A program made the translations under genes and the position numbers. The notes beneath the pieces are model-generated. The model did not search any database and had not been told where the DNA came from. It saw nothing but the letters and a program-made list of their open reading frames with translations. Below are positions 9,552 through 18,889 of a stretch of 64,000 nucleotides of DNA, in pieces; the first letter of the stretch is position 1, and each line of letters starts with the position of its first letter. Origin of the DNA: CAIMUS01 sp963708455 (GTDB lineage: Bacteria; Pseudomonadota; Gammaproteobacteria; Competibacterales; Competibacteraceae); NCBI GenBank assembly GCA_963708455.1, contig CAVPSQ010000004.1, forward strand, positions 310,001 to 374,000. The letters are read 5' to 3'.

Positions 9552-10379
9552 TTACAGTAGATACACGTCGAAACGGGTGTTTGCAGAGGCAATATGCAGA
9601 GAAGGCGCAGGACCGTCCAGGGACGGCGCCCGCCGCGGGCGTTTGACCACCACGCGGCGGCAGGCGCAATCCAAGGCGGCGGTCAGTAACGCGGGCGCAT
9701 CCGAGTCGTCGCTGACCAGTCGTCGCAGCAGGCGCATTTCCTTTTTAACCAGGGCCGACTTGGCGCGCTCCGGATACATGGGATCGAGATAGACCACGTC
9801 GGGCCGCTGACTTGCATCCAGGGTCCTCATCAACACCCGGCTGTCGGCTACCGTCAGGCTCATTCTGTCTGTGACCACGGCAGCGGTCTCCGGCGCCCGC
9901 GCCGCCCGTTCCAGACCGTCGCGCAGCAGCGCACCGATAAGCGGGGAGCGCTCCACCAGTTGCACCGTGCAGCCCAGACAGGCCAGCACGAAGGCATCGC
10001 GGCCCAGACCGGCGGTGGCGTCCAGGACATAAGGATGGATGTTGCCTTTCAACCCAATGGCTCTGGCCAGGGGTTGCCTGCGGCCGCCGCCAAACCGGCG
10101 GCGGTAGGCCGCCGGTTTGGCGAGGAAATCGACATAAATGGGACCATCTCCGGCGGGGGTTTGTGAGCGTAATTCGAGGCGCTCAGGCGTCAGCGCCAGC
10201 AGATAGTTGAAGCGCGGATCGTCGAGAGCGCTGCTCCAGGGCAAGCATAGCGAACGGGCGAGTGTTGCAGCGCGTTGCTGGAACGCCGGGCAGACAGCGG
10301 CGACGGCGATAACCGGGCCGCTGGAATTTCCCAAGGATAGCTCCGCTGCAGGCTCTCTCCAGGTCATCAAGGCGTCCAC
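9552..10379 (-). CDS. rsmJ: 16S rRNA m2G1516 methyltransferase RsmJ
   Basis: An S-adenosylmethionine-dependent methyltransferase acting on guanine 1516 of 16S rRNA. The SAM-binding loop is LDATAGLGRDAF, and the catalytic-type DPMYPER loop follows at motif IV. The C-terminal VVVKRPRRAPSL segment is typical of the RsmJ/YhiQ family. Length is 275 residues (E. coli 250). The gene is convergent with argA and bordered upstream by the IS remnant. The chosen start at 10379 gives a slightly long N-terminus; a later start is possible. Confidence 0.9.
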   Translation of the reverse strand: MDALMTWREPAAELSLGNSSGPVIAVAAVCPAFQQRAATLARSLCLPWSSALDDPRFNYLLALTPERLELRSQTPAGDGPIYVDFLAKPAAYRRRFGGGRRQPLARAIGLKGNIHPYVLDATAGLGRDAFVLACLGCTVQLVERSPLIGALLRDGLERAARAPETAAVVTDRMSLTVADSRVLMRTLDASQRPDVVYLDPMYPERAKSALVKKEMRLLRRLVSDDSDAPALLTAALDCACRRVVVKRPRRAPSLDGPAPSLHIASANTRFDVYLL

Positions 10380-10450
10380 AAACTGCGGCTCCTATCGATC
10401 TGGGCATGCCTTGGCGGGAAGAAGAGCCACAGTAAATCCTGGGGTATCCA

Positions 10451-11135
10451 CTTAAGAGGCTGTATAAAAAATCCCCACCCCCTTGTGGGGGCTTTCTAGG
10501 GTAGGTTTTTTTGAGAGCGGTCGATTTGCGCTCCTATTAGCTTGATTATTCATACTTTTAGTGTACCTGGCTGACTGGGTTTCAGGCCGCTTGCAGTAAC
10601 TCCACGAGGGGTGGGATAGTCCCCTGCTGGTGTCGCGGCGGTCGGGTCGGCCACGGTTCGGGGACCAAGCGCCCGTGCGGCAACGGAGTCTGGTTGAGTA
10701 AGGCCGCGAAGATGAGGTTCCAGCCACGCCGAAACACACTCACCAGGCGTAGGTGGGCCGCCTGATGGGAACGTGGCGGGGGTGGCAGGCAAGCGCGCAA
10801 GCTATACCAACCGACGTCGCCCACGGCAGGCGGTAAATCGGTTAAGATCAGCCAGGGGTCCTGATAGCCGGCTTCCCACCGGTGCGGTAAGTGGGTCTGA
10901 ATAGTAGTCGCCCATTCAGCTACACGGGGGTGGTGAGACATCAGTAGTTCTCCGGCGGGGTGGTGTGGTAACTGTTGAGATGAGCTACACCATGCCCGAC
11001 GGAAGCGGGTCTTGTCACCCCCGTTTTGGTGTCCTTTGCAGAAAACCTACCCCAGAAAGCCACAAGGAGGGAGGGGACGCATTTTTTGAAAAATTTATTA
11101 ATACCATCATAGCTTTAGTTTTTGTACAGCCTCTA
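10451..11135. mobile_element. Decayed insertion sequence with terminal inverted repeats
   Basis: The two ends are inverted copies. The left end begins AGAGGCTGTA(T)AAAAA and continues into ccttgtggggGCTTTCTagGGTAGGTTTT. Read backwards, the right end begins AGAGGCTGTAC and reaches ccttgtgGCTTTCTggGGTAGGTTTT after an extra segment of about 30 bases. Between them lies a minus-strand transposase-like fragment. No clear target duplication is visible. The element is too short and degraded to move on its own. Confidence 0.65.
10582..10941 (-). pseudogene. Transposase remnant (IS4/DDE-type, internally deleted)
   Basis: A 119-codon minus-strand frame lies inside the inverted ends. Its first part (DPWLILTDLPPAVGDVGWYSLRA) looks like the region just before the last catalytic residue of IS4-type transposases. 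Its later part (RLVSVFRRGWNLIFAALLNQ, then GRLVPEPWP) looks like the extreme C-terminus of the same protein family. The catalytic middle (Y-x-x-R-W-x-x-E-type segment) and the N-terminal half are missing, so this is a deletion derivative. Identification is by remembered family features and should be tested by homology search. Confidence 0.55.
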
Positions 11136-11177
11136 AGGCTGGACCCTCCAAAGGGGCCGCCAGAAGGAACACGCGGT

Positions 11178-11940
11178 TCAGTGTTGCACTGATAACAGAA
11201 ACCGTTCGCCTTGATAGCGCAGTATCGCGCCCTTCTGGGTAATCGCTTCCACTACCGGCCCTTCGCTGAGCTTTTCCCCTTCCCGGTAGCGTCTGGAATT
11301 GATCAGTACGAAACGCTTGCCGGGCTGGTCGTTGTACACGTGCACATCCATGTTCAATTCCGGTGCGAAGCCGCCGGCGAGGGCGACCGCGGTATCCGGC
11401 AGGCGGGCGCGTGCCGGGATACTCCATTTGCTCGGCAGGCGGCATCTCGACCGGCGCCCGTTTAACCGCCCTGGTGCGGGTCCCGCTATCGGCATCCAGC
11501 GCCGCATACGGCGTCTCCTCGACCGGCGCTCTTCTTGCCGTCCGCTCGGAGCGGTATGCCGCAGACCGTCTGGGAACGGCCTGCGATTCGGCGGCAGGCG
11601 CCACCGTCGGTTCGGTTGCAGCCGCCCCGGCGACGACTGCCGGCGCCAGTTGCGGCTGAGCCTGGTTCAACACCGCCGTGGGCGGTATGACAATCTGTAC
11701 GTTAGCCGGCGGCTGCGCCTGTGCCACCGGCGGGGCGGCTGGCGCGGTCTGCCTGTCCTGCAACAACAGCGCTGCTGCCAGTACGACGGCGTTGACCAGC
11801 AAGGCCAGGGTCAGCACAACCCACGGCCAGATACGCTGCTGCCTGGGTGCCGGCAGCGCATAGACCATCGCAGGGACCGGTACCTGACCGATGTTGCGCT
11901 CCTGTTCGGCTTTGCGCAGAGCTTCCAGTATGTATGACAT
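11178..11940 (-). CDS. gspB: General secretion pathway protein B (GspB/ExeB-like), frameshifted near 11420
   Basis: GspB works with GspA to help place the type II secretion secretin in the outer membrane. The N-terminus starts MSYILEALRKAEQER, a GspB signature, followed by one transmembrane segment (about residues 37-60: WPWVVLTLALLVNAVVLAAA) and an Ala/Pro-rich periplasmic linker. The C-terminal GspB domain (KRFVLINSRRYREGEKL, then ILRYQGERFLL) is read in another frame, so a single-base shift lies at about 11405-11440. Stop at 11178. It starts just downstream of gspA (1-base gap). The main type II secretion operon is not in the window. Confidence 0.85.
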
Positions 11941-11941
11941 A

Positions 11942-13582
11942 TCAGTTCACCTTGGTGGCAACGGCCGAGTTCAGGACAGGAGTACCCGGCGCAGGTGCCA
12001 GGTTGTTCAGCAACGCCATGGTACGCTGGCCTACCACGCCGTCGGCGCTCAACTCGTTGGCGCGCTGAAAATTGCGGACCTGTTCCGCCAGCGCCGGATC
12101 GAATACTTGGGAAAGAGCCTGCTGGCCGGGATCCTGTCCCTCCACCAGCGCCAGACGCTGCCGCAGCCACAGCACCGGTTCTCCCTTCGACCCCGGCCCG
12201 ATCACGGCCAGCGAAACCTGGGGACGCCACAGCAGCAGATACTCGCCGGTCCACCAGGGTTGTATCTGGGACAGGCTGACAGACAGCGGTTTGTCCTCGA
12301 TCTCGATGATAGCAGCATCGTTCTGTAAAGACTTCAACAACACCGGTCGCGTAACGCCTTCGGGGGACTTGAGCTGCAACAGGACCGGACGGTTGTAGCG
12401 GCGCAGTTCCTGCCAGTCGGCGCGCCCGCTCAAACAGCGCAGATTGTGGTTCTGCACGTACTCGCAGGGCGACTGGCCGGTTGGAATCGGCGTTGCCGCG
12501 CCCCACAGGGCCAGCAGTCGGGTCATAGGATCGACGGCGGGTCTGGCGGTGAACAGCGACGCTTTAAGCTGCGCACTTGCGGCGGGGGAGGGTGCGGCGG
12601 CGTTTGCCTGCCTGTCGGGCGCTTCCGGCGCCTGTTCGATCGACGCGCTCGGCGTCAGCGCCTTGAGCGACCCCGGCAACGCGGGCAGGTAGAGGTTGGC
12701 GGCGACGGCGGCCAGACTTGCCAGTACCAACAGATCCAGTGCCAGCCGCAGCTTGAAACCGGTTTTCCGGGCAGTCGGCCCTCGCAGCACCTCGCGACCG
12801 GCCTGGCTGACCAGCGTCCGGGTCACCTGCTGTGCACCGCGGCTGTAGGTGCCCAGCAAGGCGCGGTCGCAAATGCTGTTGATCAGCCGGGGGACGCCGC
12901 TGCTGAGTCGGTAGACAACCCGCAGGGCACCGCGCGTGAACAGGTCGGGCTGTCCGCCGGCCACTTGCAGTCGATGGCGAATGTAGGCGGCGGTTTCCTT
13001 GCCGTTCAAGGGCATCAGGTGAAAGCGGGCGGTGATGCGCTGCGCCAGTTGCCGCAAATCGGGCGCTTCCAGCAGCGATTGCAGTTCCGGCTGGCCCACC
13101 AGGATGACCCGCAGCAGTTTTTCCCGATGGGTCTCCAGGTTGGTCAACAGGCGTATCTGCTCCAGCACTTCATGACTGAGACTCTGGGCTTCATCGACGA
13201 TCAGCACGGTGCGGCGTCCCTGCGCATGAGTTTCCAGCAGATGGGCATTTAACGCATCGTACAGATCTTTCAAGCTGCCATCGGGCGGGTACGCAACCTG
13301 CAACTCGTCGCAGACCATCGCGACCAGTTCCTGCACAGTCAGGCACGGATTCAGGCACAGCGCGATATCGACGTCCCTGGCATGCTGTTCGACCAGGGTG
13401 CGGACCAGCATCGTCTTGCCGGTGCCGACCTCGCCGGTGAGCTGCATGAAGCCGCCGTCCTTGCCCGCGCCGTACAGCAGATGCGCCAGCGCCTCCTGAT
13501 GGTGCGGACTCAGGTAGAGGTAAGCCGGATCGGGCGTGATCGCAAAAGGGTAGTCCTTAAGGCCGAAATGCACCGTGTACAT
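11942..13582 (-). CDS. gspA: General secretion pathway ATPase GspA/ExeA
   Basis: An inner-membrane AAA ATPase that, with GspB, helps the secretin cross peptidoglycan. The 546-residue product has an N-terminal ATPase domain with Walker A (GEVGTGKT, about residue 50) and Walker B (VLIVDEAQ). A single transmembrane helix is near residues 285-305 (LDLLVLASLAAVAANLYL). The periplasmic part ends in a peptidoglycan-binding domain of PG_binding_1 type (FQRANELSADGVVGQRTMALL). The same architecture occurs in Aeromonas ExeA. It is followed by gspB. The N-terminal MYTVHFGLKDYPFAITPDP is the usual beginning, so the start is secure. Confidence 0.92.
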   Translation of the reverse strand: MYTVHFGLKDYPFAITPDPAYLYLSPHHQEALAHLLYGAGKDGGFMQLTGEVGTGKTMLVRTLVEQHARDVDIALCLNPCLTVQELVAMVCDELQVAYPPDGSLKDLYDALNAHLLETHAQGRRTVLIVDEAQSLSHEVLEQIRLLTNLETHREKLLRVILVGQPELQSLLEAPDLRQLAQRITARFHLMPLNGKETAAYIRHRLQVAGGQPDLFTRGALRVVYRLSSGVPRLINSICDRALLGTYSRGAQQVTRTLVSQAGREVLRGPTARKTGFKLRLALDLLVLASLAAVAANLYLPALPGSLKALTPSASIEQAPEAPDRQANAAAPSPAASAQLKASLFTARPAVDPMTRLLALWGAATPIPTGQSPCEYVQNHNLRCLSGRADWQELRRYNRPVLLQLKSPEGVTRPVLLKSLQNDAAIIEIEDKPLSVSLSQIQPWWTGEYLLLWRPQVSLAVIGPGSKGEPVLWLRQRLALVEGQDPGQQALSQVFDPALAEQVRNFQRANELSADGVVGQRTMALLNNLAPAPGTPVLNSAVATKVN

Positions 13583-13717
13583 GAGACTTTCAGTTTAAGT
13601 CGAGCTGACCCGATTATACTGAATTTCAGCGGTTGGATAAGGAATGTGGCGGTCATCGGACTCTGCTAGAGTGTTGACCGGTTTGAACTACGTGGCCAAT
13701 CAAGCAGCCGGAAACGG

Positions 13718-13835
13718 CCTGGGAGCGCCGGCGTCCTCGCCGGCCAGGACGTGGACTGGACCACCGTCCGCTCGAGGCAAACCCAGCCGTCGCTGTTGTC
13801 CTGTCGGAGCCGGCGAGGACGCCGGCGCTCCCAGG
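13718..13835. repeat. Paired 27-bp perfect inverted repeat (hairpin/MITE-like element)
   Basis: A perfect 27-base inverted repeat has its arms at 13718-13744 and 13809-13835 (core gggagcgccggcgtcctcgc and its complement), separated by 64 bases. It lies at the left edge of the island-like block, in the 390-base gap after gspA. The gap contains no convincing gene. The element resembles the GC-rich interspersed palindromes of several bacterial phyla. Confidence 0.7.
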
Positions 13836-13974
13836 ACTCAGTCCCGATCTCGCTACGATGCCGGAAGCGGGCTTCGGCCTTATTCTGGCTTATGACTTGC
13901 CATACAAACCGGTCAGCGCTCTACGTCGCCAAGAGAACCATTCACTCCCAACCATTCGCTGAGTGGGGAAGGCC

Positions 13975-15609
13975 ATGAAAACCATCCGTAATCAATACCT
14001 CTTTGCCATCGCGCTTCTCGCCGCGATAGTTTCCACCAGCACCATCGCCCGCGCCGCCGACCCGTTGCCCTCGTGGAACGACGGCCCGGCCAAACAATCC
14101 ATCATCACCTTCGTCGAGAAGGTCACGACGCCCGGCTCGCCCGATTTCGTCCCCGTCCCGGAACGCATCGCCACGTTCGACAACGACGGCACGCTCTGGA
14201 GCGAGAAGCCGCTGCCTGTGCAGCTCTACTTCGTGATCGACCGCGTGAAGGCGCTCGCGCCGCAACATCCCGAGTGGAAGGACCAGGAGCCGTTCGCCTC
14301 GATCCTCAAGGGCGATTTGAAGGCGGCGCTGGCCGGCGGGGAGCGCTCGCTCATGGAACTCTTCATGGCCACGCATACCGGCAACACCACCGTCGAGTTC
14401 GAGCAGATCGTCAAGGATTGGATCGCCACCGCGAAGCATCCGAAAACTGACAGGCTCTACACGGAAATGGTGTATCAGCCCATGCTCGAAGTGCTCGCCT
14501 ACCTGCGCGCGAACGGCTTCAAGACCTTCATCGTCTCAGGCGGCGGCATCGAGTTCATGCGCCCGTGGACGGAGAAGACCTATGGCATCCCGCCCGAGCA
14601 GGTCGTGGGCAGCAGCGTGAAGACGAAGTTTGAGCTGCGCGACGGCCAGCCGGTGCTCGTGCGGTTGCCGGAGTTGAACTTCAACGACGACAAGGGCGGC
14701 AAGCCCGTCGGCATCAATCAGCACATCGGCCGCCGGCCCATCGCCGCGTTCGGCAATTCCGATGGCGATCTGCAAATGCTCCAATACACGGGCGCCGGCA
14801 GTGGCGCGCGGTTCTGCCTCTACGTTCACCACGACGACGCCGGGCGTGAATACGCCTACGACCGCAAGGATGCCCTGGCCCGACTCGATCAGGGGCTCGA
14901 CGAGGCCGCCGCCAAAGGCTGGACGGTCGTGAGTATGAAGGATGATTGGAAGTCCGTGTTCCCGGCGGCGCAGTCCGAGATCATCGCGATCGACGTCCTG
15001 CTGGAGCCGGACGCCACGATGGTCGAGCGCGCCGAGGCCAACAACGCCCGGCTGCTCGCGGCCTACGCCAAAGGCTTTGCGCTGGATGCCGCGCACCGGC
15101 CACACATCACGATGCTCCAGGCTTTCGTCCGCACGGCGGACTTGGACAAGGTTTATGCCGCAGAGGAAAAGGTGTTCGCCGCCACCGACGTCAGCGCCAT
15201 GAAGCTGGAGGCGTTCAAATTCTACTATGCCCCAACCGGCGCGACGGGCGTCGCCGGCATCTCCGCGAAGCCGACGCCGGAGATACTCAAGCTGCAGGCG
15301 GACATCATCGCTGCGGCAAAGCCGTTCATGGTGGAGACCGGCCCCATCGGCGCGTTTACCGCTCCGCACGACGATCCTGCTACCGACGCGGCCATGATCC
15401 AGTATGTGTCCACGTTCGTGCCGAAGATGACCGGCGCGCACTATAATCCGCACGTCAGCACCGGTGTCGCCCCGAAAGACTACCTCGACAAGATGATCGC
15501 GGAGCCCTTTGAGTCGTTCACCTTTGCGCCCGCCGGCGCCGCCGTCTACCAACTCGGCCCGTTCGGCACGGCGGCGAGGAAGCTCAAGGAGTGGGAACTG
15601 AGGCGCTGA
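13975..15609 (+). CDS. Secreted HAD-type phosphatase fused to a 2H phosphoesterase-like domain
   Basis: A signal peptide (about residues 1-27, ending TIARAA) points to export. Residues about 45-320 are a haloacid-dehalogenase-type phosphatase: motif I is FDNDGTLW, a Ser in FIVSGGG serves as motif II, and the FGNSDGDLQML segment as the acidic motif. Residues about 335-540 contain two H-x-[T/S] motifs, PHITM and PHVSTG, spaced as in the 2H (2',5' RNA ligase/cyclic phosphodiesterase) superfamily. Together these suggest a periplasmic enzyme acting on phosphoesters, perhaps nucleotide-derived. I chose the ATG at 13975 after a GGGGAAGG ribosome binding site; a GTG lies at 13963. The role of the fusion is unknown. 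Confidence 0.8.
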   Translation: MKTIRNQYLFAIALLAAIVSTSTIARAADPLPSWNDGPAKQSIITFVEKVTTPGSPDFVPVPERIATFDNDGTLWSEKPLPVQLYFVIDRVKALAPQHPEWKDQEPFASILKGDLKAALAGGERSLMELFMATHTGNTTVEFEQIVKDWIATAKHPKTDRLYTEMVYQPMLEVLAYLRANGFKTFIVSGGGIEFMRPWTEKTYGIPPEQVVGSSVKTKFELRDGQPVLVRLPELNFNDDKGGKPVGINQHIGRRPIAAFGNSDGDLQMLQYTGAGSGARFCLYVHHDDAGREYAYDRKDALARLDQGLDEAAAKGWTVVSMKDDWKSVFPAAQSEIIAIDVLLEPDATMVERAEANNARLLAAYAKGFALDAAHRPHITMLQAFVRTADLDKVYAAEEKVFAATDVSAMKLEAFKFYYAPTGATGVAGISAKPTPEILKLQADIIAAAKPFMVETGPIGAFTAPHDDPATDAAMIQYVSTFVPKMTGAHYNPHVSTGVAPKDYLDKMIAEPFESFTFAPAGAAVYQLGPFGTAARKLKEWELRR

Positions 15610-15760
15610 GATTCGGCGAGCCTGGCGCGGCGTTACATCGGCGCCCGGGCCCGCCGGTGGTTACAAGGTCCAACTTCCACGTTCCACTCTGGCACCTGCA
15701 GTGCCAGGAGCCCGATCCGGGCAGCGTGTTACCCGTCCACCCAACGAGGAGATGCAACTC

Positions 15761-17376
15761 ATGAAACGCGTACTTACTCTGGCACTGCTGCCCGCTGACC
15801 CTGGCGGCGGGTATTGCGCCCGCAGCGGCGGCGGGTGCTTCCGCCGCATCCGACAAACCCAACATCGTCGTCATCATGGGTGACGACATTGGCATGTGGA
15901 ACATCGGCGCCTACCATCGCGGGTTGATGGCGGGGACTACGCCGAATCTCGACAAAATGGCCGCTGAAGGCATGATGTTCACCGACTATTACGCTGAAGC
16001 AAGTTGCACGGCTGGGCGCGCACAGTTCATTACCGGTGAGCTTCCCATTCGCACCGGCATGACCACCGTCGGCCAGGCTGGCGCCAAAATCGGTATCCCC
16101 GCGCAGGCAGTAACGCTTGCGACGGTACTCAAGTCCATGGGCTACGCCACTGGGCAGTTTGGCAAGAACCACCTCGGCGACCTCAATGAATTTCTGCCTA
16201 CCGTTCACGGGTTCGACGAGTTCTTCGGCTACCTCTATCACCTCGACGCTATGGAAGACCCTTGCCATGTCAACTATCCTCCTGCGTTGAAGAGCACGGT
16301 GGGCCCGCGCAACATGGTGCATAGCTGGGCCACCGACACGGATGACCCCACCGAGATGCCGCGCTGGGGCAAGATCGGCAAGCAAAAGATCGAGGATGCC
16401 GGGGAAATGTGTCCGAAACGCATGGAGACGGTGGACGACGAGTTCCAAGCCACGGCCTTCACGTGGCTCGACAAGGCCAAGGCCGACGGCAAGCCGTTCT
16501 TCCTCTACCTGAATCCCACGCGCATGCACGCCGTTACCCACTTGTCGCCGAAGTACCAGGCGATGCGCACGCCGGAGAACAACTGGACCATCGAAGAGGC
16601 GGGCATGGCCCAGCTTGACGACATCGTGGGCGCCACTCTGCAAAAGCTGAAGGACATGGGGGTTGACGACAATACCATCGTCGTCTTCACCACCGATAAC
16701 GGCACCGAGAACTTCACGTGGCCGGACGGCGGACAGACTCCGTTCGCCGGCGGCAAGGGCACGGCGCTGGAAGGCGGCTTCCGCGTACCCGCAATCGTTC
16801 GCTGGCCGGGCAAGATACCTGCCGGAAAAGTTGAGAACAGGATTTTCTCCGGGCTCGACTGGTTCCCGACGTTCGTTGCTGCTGCCGGTGATCCCAATAT
16901 CGCCGCGGAATTGCAGAAGGGCAAGCAGATTGGCGGCACCAACTACAAGGTGTACCTCGACGGCTACAACCGAGCTGGACCTGCTCACCGGGAAAGGCCC
17001 ATCAGCCCGGCACGAGGTCTATTACTTCACCGAAAGCACGCTCTCGGCGGTGCGTATTGACGACTTCAAATATCGCTTCACCGATCAGCCGGGTGGCTGG
17101 TTGGGTGCAACCGTAAAAGTGGACTGGCCGATTCTGGTTAACCTGCGGCTCGATCCCTTCGAGCGGACGGGAATGCCGAATGGGTCGAGCGGATCCATCA
17201 TGTATTTCGATTGGTTTGCATATCAGTTCTGGCGCTTCGTGTTCGTCCAGCAACAGGTAGCGAAGCTGGCACAGACCGCGCTCGACTTCCCGCCAATGCA
17301 AAAGGGCGCGAGCTTCAATTTGTCGGCACTGAAAGAGGAGCTTGACAAGAAATTGGAAGCGCAGCAAGCCAAGTAA
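15761..17376 (+). CDS. Arylsulfatase, two frameshifts (about 15790 and 16970)
   Basis: A secreted sulfatase that would hydrolyse sulfate esters in the periplasm. The metal-binding start (NIVVIMGDDIG) and the formylglycine site CTAGR (in EASCTAGRAQF) are present, as is the downstream FTTDNGTEN metal motif. The signal peptide starts at the ATG at 15761 (MKRVLTLALL, good aacgaggag site) but is out of frame with the body; removing one C near 15790 joins it. A second shift near 16970 (YLDGYN then LDLLTGKG) separates the last 135 residues. The C-terminal part (HEVYYFTEST, then LRLDPFER) is typical. The formylglycine would need a maturation enzyme; the FGE-like gene at 38 kb belongs to another context. 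Confidence 0.82.
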
Positions 17377-17459
17377 TTGACACCCAACCAGGAGGGCAGC
17401 TTGCAAGGGCCGCCCGCCTTTATCCCGATGAAATATTTCTTTCGATAAGGAGACTGATT

Positions 17460-17633
17460 ATGAACGGCGCACAAGCACTGTTCAAAGCCCTTACCGACGC
17501 AGGGCTCGATACCTGTTTCGCCAATCCCGGCACCTCCGAGATGCAGCTTGTCTACGAGATGGGGCGGACCGACGACGTACGCCCCGTTCTCTGCCTGGAA
17601 GAGAACGGGGTGACCGGCGCGGCCGGCCGCGGC
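17460..17633 (+). pseudogene. Thiamine-diphosphate enzyme, N-terminal fragment
   Basis: The first about 58 codons read as the start of a pyruvate-oxidase/benzoylformate-decarboxylase-like enzyme. NGAQALFKALTDAGLDTCFA is followed by NPGTSEMQL and a catalytic-Glu-type segment CLEENGVTGAAG. A good ribosome binding site (aaggag) precedes it. The similarity stops abruptly near base 17630, just where the start region of the membrane-protein gene begins. The matching C-terminal part of the same enzyme family resumes at about 18890, so the central about 300 residues have been lost or replaced. Confidence 0.7.
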
Positions 17634-17683
17634 GTTTGGCGTCAAGCAAAGCAAAGAGAAAGGTGATAAAGAAGAAGCCGGTC

Positions 17684-18856
17684 ATGGAAAAGCGCGAAGG
17701 CCTTGAGGACTTCTCCCTGCTCGGGGGGCCGTTGTACCGGCTGGGTTGCCGCCTCGGCCTGGTCCGCGGCGGAACGAACACCGTTGCGCTCGGGATGGTC
17801 CTGGGCGCTTTCCCGTGGCTCGTCCTGCTTGCGCTGGCACTGGTCGAGGGCTTGGGCCATGCCCTCTTTTCCATTGAGGCGATCGGCAAGCACGTCCGCC
17901 TGCTGGTGGCCATCCCGCTGCTCTTCGTGTGCGAAGCCTTCATCGATCCGCGATTTACGGCGTTCGTCCACGGGATCGTGCGATCACAGGTCGTACCCGC
18001 AACCGTGCGCCCGGCGCTGGAGTCCGAGATCGCGCGCATCACCCGGTGGAAGGACGCCTGGCTGCCGGAAGCCTTCTTCCTCCTGGCGGCTGCGCTGTTG
18101 GCGTTGACCATGCAGAGCGGAAACTTTTTCCATTATCTATTTGGCCTCACGGGGGGATCCAACCCGGGTGTCCTGGGCGAAACGACCTGGACCAGCCAAT
18201 GGAACTGGATGGTCTGCAAGCCGCTGTTTCACTTGCTGTTGCTGCGCTGGCTCTGGCGGCTTGCGCTCTGGTGTTTCTTCCTCTGGCGCCTGTCGAGGCT
18301 GGAGCTGCGCCTGGTGCCGACCCACCCCGATCGCGCCGGCGGGCTGGGATACCTCGAATTGGTGCACACGGAATTCACTCCTCTGGTCCTGGCAATATCG
18401 GCAACCCAGTCCGCATCGTTGGCCCAGGACATCGCTTTGGGCGGGATGATGATCGACGCGATTTACCCCAGCGTGGCGTTCGTTCTGCTCGTGGACGCCG
18501 TGCTGTTTCTCGGTCCGCTGCTCATCTTTTCCCGCAAGCTGTGGAAATGTAAGGTCACGGGCATGAGCGACTACAGCGCGTTGGCAGAGCGATACGTGAA
18601 CGCGTTCGACAGGAAATGGCTGGGCGCAGACCCTGCCCCGAGAGAGCCCCTGTTGGGCACAGCGGACATCCAGTCCCTGGCCGACCTGAGTAACGCCGTC
18701 AGCATCGTGCGCGATATGCGCCTTGTTCCCGTAAGCCAGAGCATATTGATGTACCTGGCCGTCGCCGCGCTGCTGCCACTGCTGCCACTCGTGCTGTTCA
18801 AATATCCCCTCGCGAACCTGCTCGCAAAATTTGTCGGGGGGCTGTCCGGCCTGTGA
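17684..18856 (+). CDS. Integral membrane protein of unknown function
   Basis: A hydrophobic protein of about 390 residues. Likely membrane helices lie around GMVLGAFPWLVLLALALVEG, LLVAIPLLFVCEAF, AFFLLAAALLALTM, FHLLLLRWLWRLALWCFFLW, VAFVLLVDAVLFLGPLLIF and ILMYLAVAALLPLLPLVLF, giving about six to seven passes. Conserved-looking loops include THPDRAGGLGYL, and similar conserved hypothetical proteins occur in proteobacteria. I take the ATG at 17684; the frame opens at a TTG at 17636. It occupies exactly the space where the middle of the thiamine-diphosphate enzyme should be, so it probably arrived by insertion or recombination. No function can be assigned. Confidence 0.75.
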   Translation: MEKREGLEDFSLLGGPLYRLGCRLGLVRGGTNTVALGMVLGAFPWLVLLALALVEGLGHALFSIEAIGKHVRLLVAIPLLFVCEAFIDPRFTAFVHGIVRSQVVPATVRPALESEIARITRWKDAWLPEAFFLLAAALLALTMQSGNFFHYLFGLTGGSNPGVLGETTWTSQWNWMVCKPLFHLLLLRWLWRLALWCFFLWRLSRLELRLVPTHPDRAGGLGYLELVHTEFTPLVLAISATQSASLAQDIALGGMMIDAIYPSVAFVLLVDAVLFLGPLLIFSRKLWKCKVTGMSDYSALAERYVNAFDRKWLGADPAPREPLLGTADIQSLADLSNAVSIVRDMRLVPVSQSILMYLAVAALLPLLPLVLFKYPLANLLAKFVGGLSGL

Positions 18857-18889
18857 CCACTGCCGATTTTCATTTCGCTCGCGAAAACC

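Noticed and set aside
14536..15552. 338-codon minus-strand frame opposite the HAD/2H gene
   Set aside because: No recognisable motif, and the plus-strand frame carries signal peptide and enzyme motifs.
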